From positions 4,898,001-4,962,000 of the forward strand of contig NZ_CP043450.1 in the NCBI RefSeq assembly GCF_003286415.2: 64,000 nt of DNA. The letters are read 5' to 3'. The DNA comes from Mucilaginibacter rubeus (GTDB lineage Bacteria; Bacteroidota; Bacteroidia; Sphingobacteriales; Sphingobacteriaceae). The number at the start of each line of letters is the position of its first letter. The stretch's first letter is position 1. The notes beneath the pieces were generated by a model. The model was given only the letters and a program-made list of their open reading frames with translations. It searched no databases and had not been told where the DNA came from. Made by a program: the position numbers and the translations under genes. Shown one piece after another: positions 60,385 to 64,000 of this stretch.

Positions 60385-60996
60385 TCATATCAACCTATCT
60401 TTAATCACCAAAGTCCCGGCAATCATATCATGTAAACACTGTTGCTGCTTATTAAAAAACGCTATCAAGTAACCGATAAAAAGGGTTAATACTGAAAATA
60501 ACTTGGCGAGGTTACGACCGATCGCCTTTCCAACGCTGATCCGGTTGCCATCCATATCCACTACTTTTATATTAAGCATTTGCTTACCGTAAGTAGCTTG
60601 CTTAACCGAGCTTTCCATTACCACATGATAAATAAATTTGCCAATGGGTGTAAAAGCAATAATACCGATAGAGGTATAGATGCGGGCCTGCTTATCAGTA
60701 ACGAACAGGAACACCGCCGCAGCCGCAAGCATTACAAATACCCCAAACACTATAAACCAGTCAAGCGCTGATGCCAGCCAGCGCTGATCAAAGCTGCCGT
60801 AATATTGCATGAGCAGCTTTGGCCGGGCAAAGCCGAACAGTTCCCGTAACTCGGTAATTTCCTGGGCTTCCTTGTAATCCACCATGTCATCGGTCTTAAC
60901 AAAATCGCCGGGTTTGATGCCGCGCGTTTTGAGCTCGGGGATGGTAAATGGCCCTTCGGGTTTACCGTTAATGACTAATATGTAGGATTGGGACAT
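60385..60996 (-). CDS. RDD-family membrane protein with N-terminal GYF-like domain
   Basis: 203 residues. Residues 1-50 (YILVINGKPEGPFTIPELKT; PGDFVKTDDM) match the DUF4339/GYF_2 type, likely a protein-protein or peptide-binding module. Then an RDD membrane domain with three helices (RWLASALDWFIVFGVFVMLA; ~90-115; ~165-185) and a conserved QATYGKQMLNIKVVDMDGN. RDD proteins include ion antiporters but function here is unknown. A class A repeat lies upstream. Confidence 0.85.
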   Translation of the reverse strand: MSQSYILVINGKPEGPFTIPELKTRGIKPGDFVKTDDMVDYKEAQEITELRELFGFARPKLLMQYYGSFDQRWLASALDWFIVFGVFVMLAAAAVFLFVTDKQARIYTSIGIIAFTPIGKFIYHVVMESSVKQATYGKQMLNIKVVDMDGNRISVGKAIGRNLAKLFSVLTLFIGYLIAFFNKQQQCLHDMIAGTLVIKDRLI

Positions 60997-61019
60997 GAGG
61001 CGATCTATTACATAACCAT

Positions 61020-61109
61020 ATCATTGCGAGGAGGAACGACGAAGCAATCGCATACTATACAGGGCCGGCTTGCCTCTGTGCGATTGCCACGCTTCGCTTG
61101 CAGTGACAT
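61020..61109. repeat. Palindromic element, class A copy 6 (CGC subfamily)
   Basis: Left arm ATCATTGCGAGGAGGAACGA to GAAGCAATCGC, right arm GCGATTGCCACGCTTCGC to GCAGTGACAT, loop with ACTATACAGGG. Arms are partly diverged. Between the RDD and MBL genes. Confidence 0.85.
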
Positions 61110-61132
61110 ATTCTATTTGTGTTTTTATCCCT

Positions 61133-62131
61133 CTAAGATAGATATTCCTTCCACCAATCAGAATTATAAGCGCCTTTTACCTCGGTCGGTTCGCCAGGTT
61201 TGGGGGCAAATAAATTGATATGTTTTTGTTTTGCCATAGGTACCAACCATTCAATAGGCTCGTACCAGGCATGCGGGGCCAGGTTAAATGTACCATAGTG
61301 GATGGGCATCATCAGTTTACCTTTCAGATCAAGATGCGCGTTAGACGCATTATCCGGCCCCATGTGAATATCGGGCCAGAATTTTCCATATGCGCCTATT
61401 TCAAGCATGGTTAAATCAAACGGACCAAAAGCCTCTCCTATTGCTTTAAACTCGGGCGAATATCCCGAATCGGCACCAAAATAAATATTATGTTCAGGGC
61501 CTTTAATCACAAATGACGACCAAAGCGTTTCGTTTCTCCCGGTAATCCCCCTGCCAGAAAAATGCCGGGATGGCGTTGAAGTAAGAACAATTTCATTGCC
61601 GATCATCGCGCTATCACCCCAATCCATTTCAGTGATAAAATTGGCAGCCATACCCCAGCGGGTTAAATACTGGGCCACACCCACCGAGCAGAAAAAAGGA
61701 ATATTTTTATCGGCAAAAAACTTGATCGTAGCTTTATCCAAATGGTCATAATGGTCATGCGACTGGATCACGGCATCCAGCGGTGGCAGGTCTTCAAGAG
61801 CTATAGGCGGTTTAAAAAACCGCTTAGGCCCAAATGATTGCGAAAACGAAACCCTGTCGCTCCAAACGGGATCGGTAAGGATGCGTTTTCCATCTATCTC
61901 AATCAGGATGCTGGAGTGCCCAATCCAGGTGATACGCAAACCAGATGCGGGCGGCGTATTGTAAACCGATGGATCTGTTTTAAACGGACCTAAAGTTTTT
62001 TTAGGCGTATTCTCGGCTTTGTTATTCACATATTCCCTCAAAATGGGAATCATTTTGCCAAAGCCAGCCTCGTCGGTAGGTATAGTATTTTGATATTTTT
62101 GTCCTTTTTTTCGCGATGCGGGTAAACTCAT
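61133..62131 (-). CDS. MBL-fold metallohydrolase, NAPE-PLD/UlaG-like
   Basis: 332-residue zinc-dependent hydrolase of the metallo-beta-lactamase fold. Metal motif QSHDHYDHLD, then TSTPSRHFSGRG, FGADSGYSPEF and the late His in MPIHYGTFNL. The N-terminal layout (GLRITWIGHSSILIEIDG; LTDPVWSDRVSFSQSFGP) matches N-acyl-phosphatidylethanolamine phospholipase D-like enzymes. No signal peptide. Natural substrate unknown, perhaps a phosphodiester or lactone. Confidence 0.88.
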   Translation of the reverse strand: MSLPASRKKGQKYQNTIPTDEAGFGKMIPILREYVNNKAENTPKKTLGPFKTDPSVYNTPPASGLRITWIGHSSILIEIDGKRILTDPVWSDRVSFSQSFGPKRFFKPPIALEDLPPLDAVIQSHDHYDHLDKATIKFFADKNIPFFCSVGVAQYLTRWGMAANFITEMDWGDSAMIGNEIVLTSTPSRHFSGRGITGRNETLWSSFVIKGPEHNIYFGADSGYSPEFKAIGEAFGPFDLTMLEIGAYGKFWPDIHMGPDNASNAHLDLKGKLMMPIHYGTFNLAPHAWYEPIEWLVPMAKQKHINLFAPKPGEPTEVKGAYNSDWWKEYLS

Positions 62132-62209
62132 AACAGCAATTATAGTACTTAAAACAGGTATGATATAAGTAACGCAAAAAAGTTACGATTGGTTGAATGT
62201 CCGGTACCT

Positions 62210-63040
62210 TTATTTACTTAAAAATGATATTGCTGTATCGCAAAACTCAATTAACGGAGCAGGCAAAACATCCCCATCAAAAGGGTGCAAACCGCCAAAA
62301 GTATGATCGGCCTCTTTTTGTACGATGTATTGGCCAGCAGGATTAGCTTCGTGCAACTGCTGCGAATGGCTAACCGGTACCGTAGGATCGGCATCACCAT
62401 GAATGATGAGCCATGGCTGGGTGATTTTAGCGGCCTGCTTTAAAATATCTAACCTAATCGGGTTATTATCCAGATCATCCAACAAGGTTGATTTGACAGG
62501 CATTTGCTGACCGGTGCGTTTATTTTCAAAGTAAAAAACCCCCTGCAGTCGCCACTGGGGCTCTATCTGTTTAGGCCAAAGGTTACGGAAACCGGATATG
62601 GAAGCCATGCTCACCAATTTTTTGATCCGCGCATCTTCGGCTGTTTTGATGATACTTATACCGCCACCCATGCTATGGCCAATGAGGTATACGCCATCGG
62701 CAACGGGTATGCTCGCGCCGCTGCAGGCAAAATCAATGATGGTATCCAGGTCTTCCAGTTCGATAGAGATGGTATTATCTGCAAAAGCAGTCAGATCTGC
62801 AAAATCTTGAGGATGTGCAGGCGTTGTGCCATTATGCGAAAAATTGAATTTCAGGAAACGGAAGCCATTTTTGACAAAGTACCGGGCCAGCAGATCATGC
62901 GTACCCCAATCTTTAAAGCCCTTAAAACCATGAGCGAAAATTACCAGTGGCGCATTTTTAAAAGCATCATCATAGGTAACATCAATAAGCATTGGTCGGC
63001 CTTTAGCGCCGGGAAGGGTAAAATTATCTTTCCTGATCAT
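62210..63040 (-). CDS. Alpha/beta hydrolase
   Basis: Predicted serine hydrolase of 276 residues from ATG 63040 (MIRKDNFTLPGAKGRPMLID). Oxyanion region IFAHGFKGFKDWG, nucleophile elbow LIGHSMGGGIS, acid in HGDADPTVPVSHS and catalytic His in KEADHTFGGLHPF. A longer frame from 63157 adds 39 residues without hydrolase character. It resembles prolyl-oligopeptidase-like or dienelactone hydrolase-like family members; substrate unknown. Confidence 0.88.
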   Translation of the reverse strand: MIRKDNFTLPGAKGRPMLIDVTYDDAFKNAPLVIFAHGFKGFKDWGTHDLLARYFVKNGFRFLKFNFSHNGTTPAHPQDFADLTAFADNTISIELEDLDTIIDFACSGASIPVADGVYLIGHSMGGGISIIKTAEDARIKKLVSMASISGFRNLWPKQIEPQWRLQGVFYFENKRTGQQMPVKSTLLDDLDNNPIRLDILKQAAKITQPWLIIHGDADPTVPVSHSQQLHEANPAGQYIVQKEADHTFGGLHPFDGDVLPAPLIEFCDTAISFLSK

Positions 63041-63171
63041 GGCGGCTAAGTTAGTATTAACCGGGATATTATTTCGGGAGCAGTCTGAAGTAATTAGGCT
63101 AAAGCCCTTCTTTGCTAACCCGATCCGTTGGCTAAAGCCACCGGCAATGAAAAACACAAGCTATTCAAAAG

Positions 63172-63261
63172 AAAGCGTCATTGCGAGGTACGAAGCAATC
63201 CCAAACTATACAGAGCGGATTTGCTTATCTGGGATTGCTTCGTACCTCGCAATGACGCTTT
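63172..63261. repeat. Palindromic element, class A copy 7
   Basis: The longest perfect arms of the family: 31 bp (63172-63202 and 63231-63261), loop with ACTATACAGAG. Sits 16 bp past the nitrilase-family stop codon, where it may also act as its terminator. Confidence 0.93.
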
Positions 63262-63277
63262 TTGTAATATTGTTTCC

Positions 63278-64000
63278 CTACACCCTTTTCCCGTTAAAAG
63301 TGATATTATACAAATCCGTGCGCCTGTCTTTGATATTTTGCACACTGCCGTATTCATGCAGCTCGTCCAATAACGACAGGTCAACATCAGCAATCACAAT
63401 CATCTCGGTATTAGGTGTGGCTTCAGATTGAATACCATTGGTTGGGAAACCAAAATCAGATGGTGTAAATACCGCCGATTGCGCGTAGCTCACTCCCATA
63501 TTATTTACGTTAGGCAGGTTGCCAACACAGCCGGCTATAGCCACATAACATTCATTTTCAACGGCACGGGCCTGCGCGCAAAACTTAACCCTGTTGTATC
63601 CGTTTTGGGTATCGGTAAGGAAGGGTACAAACAAGATTTGCATATCCTGCCCGGCCATAATGCGCGACAGTTCCGGAAACTCCACGTCATAACAGATCAG
63701 AATGCCTATTTTACCGGCATCGGTTTCAAACACCCTCACTTCATCACCACCACGGATGCCCCATGAGCTAATTTCAGATGGTGTTGGGTGGATCTTGTAA
63801 ACCTCCTCCATGCTACCGTTGCGGCGCAGCAGGTAGGATACGTTATACAACGATTCTTCATCAATTTTAGGCATGCTGCCCGCTATGATATTTACGTTAT
63901 AGGATACGGCCAGTTTGCCAAATTCCTCAACAATCTGCTGGGTATATTTTGCCAGCTCGCGCATGGCCTTGGCCGTATCCATGTGGTTATAATCGGCCAT
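63278..64000 (-). CDS. Carbon-nitrogen hydrolase (nitrilase superfamily), N-terminal part outside window
   Basis: C-terminal 240 residues of an amidase or nitrilase-type enzyme with a Glu-Lys-Cys triad. The Lys lies in VYKIHPTPSE and the nucleophile Cys in GILICYDVEFPE, followed by CAQARAVENECYVAIAG. The general-base Glu near the domain start is not visible, so the gene continues past base 64000, and the Met codon at the window edge is probably internal. In Bacteroidota this domain is often fused behind a GNAT domain; that cannot be seen here. Confidence 0.88.
   Translation of the reverse strand: MADYNHMDTAKAMRELAKYTQQIVEEFGKLAVSYNVNIIAGSMPKIDEESLYNVSYLLRRNGSMEEVYKIHPTPSEISSWGIRGGDEVRVFETDAGKIGILICYDVEFPELSRIMAGQDMQILFVPFLTDTQNGYNRVKFCAQARAVENECYVAIAGCVGNLPNVNNMGVSYAQSAVFTPSDFGFPTNGIQSEATPNTEMIVIADVDLSLLDELHEYGSVQNIKDRRTDLYNITFNGKRV

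Overview
The window reads as chromosomal DNA of a Bacteroidota bacterium of the Sphingobacteriaceae type (Mucilaginibacter or a close relative). The signs are: a dcw cell-wall cluster without murF, an oversized IspG, a two-gene atpDC unit, TAnnTTTG-type promoters, few Shine-Dalgarno sequences, and SusC/FecA-style outer-membrane biology. The genus is inference from protein style; no 16S gene is present. There is no prophage, transposase, integron or CRISPR array.

Layout. 1-11.7 kb (minus strand): dcw cluster in the order mraZ, rsmH, ftsL, ftsI, murE, mraY, murD, ftsW, murG, murC (cut by the window edge), with a MraZ-type operator upstream. 11.9-14 kb: a GNAT enzyme and a secreted nucleotide pyrophosphatase-like phosphatase. 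14.1-20.5 kb (minus): an iron module (TonB siderophore receptor plus PepSY protein), a lipoprotein and a secreted CocE-type hydrolase. 20.8-29.4 kb: an Endo H-like GH18 lipoprotein with a crystallin-like tail, a GMC oxidoreductase, pgk, gap, two GNAT enzymes and a WecA-like transferase. 29.7-34.3 kb: a surface-polysaccharide acetyltransferase, a polytopic membrane protein, obg, adk, tRNA-Arg and a peroxiredoxin. 34.4-42.8 kb: an FtsX/MacB-like permease, a GGDEF protein, a quinone oxidoreductase, atpDC and a Fic protein. 43.5-57.2 kb (plus): one long branched-chain amino-acid operon, ilvD-ilvB-ilvN-ilvC-leuC-leuD-(methyltransferase)-leuB-(membrane protein)-(methyltransferase)-leuA-ilvA, closed by a strong terminator. 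57.3-64 kb: ispG and several single enzymes, ending in a cut nitrilase-family gene.

The most unusual content is not a gene. Three kinds of non-coding repeat occupy many gaps between co-directional genes. (A) Seven copies of an 80-100 bp palindrome whose arms carry CATTGCGAGG and GAAGCAATC and whose loop is also conserved. (B) GC-rich two-armed elements of about 125 bp, one of which supplies the start codon of murG. (C) Short degenerate tandem arrays with units of 6-9 nt, most often 7, each locus with its own unit and usually facing an inverted copy; they often begin right at the upstream stop codon. Class C arrays also lie in frame inside ispG, and the array types found there recur in intergenic gaps elsewhere in the window. 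Nearly every non-overlapping gap of the dcw and ilv-leu operons holds one of these elements.

Gene starts were chosen from domain limits, signal peptides and promoter positions; several differ from the longest open frame, and the reason is given with each gene.
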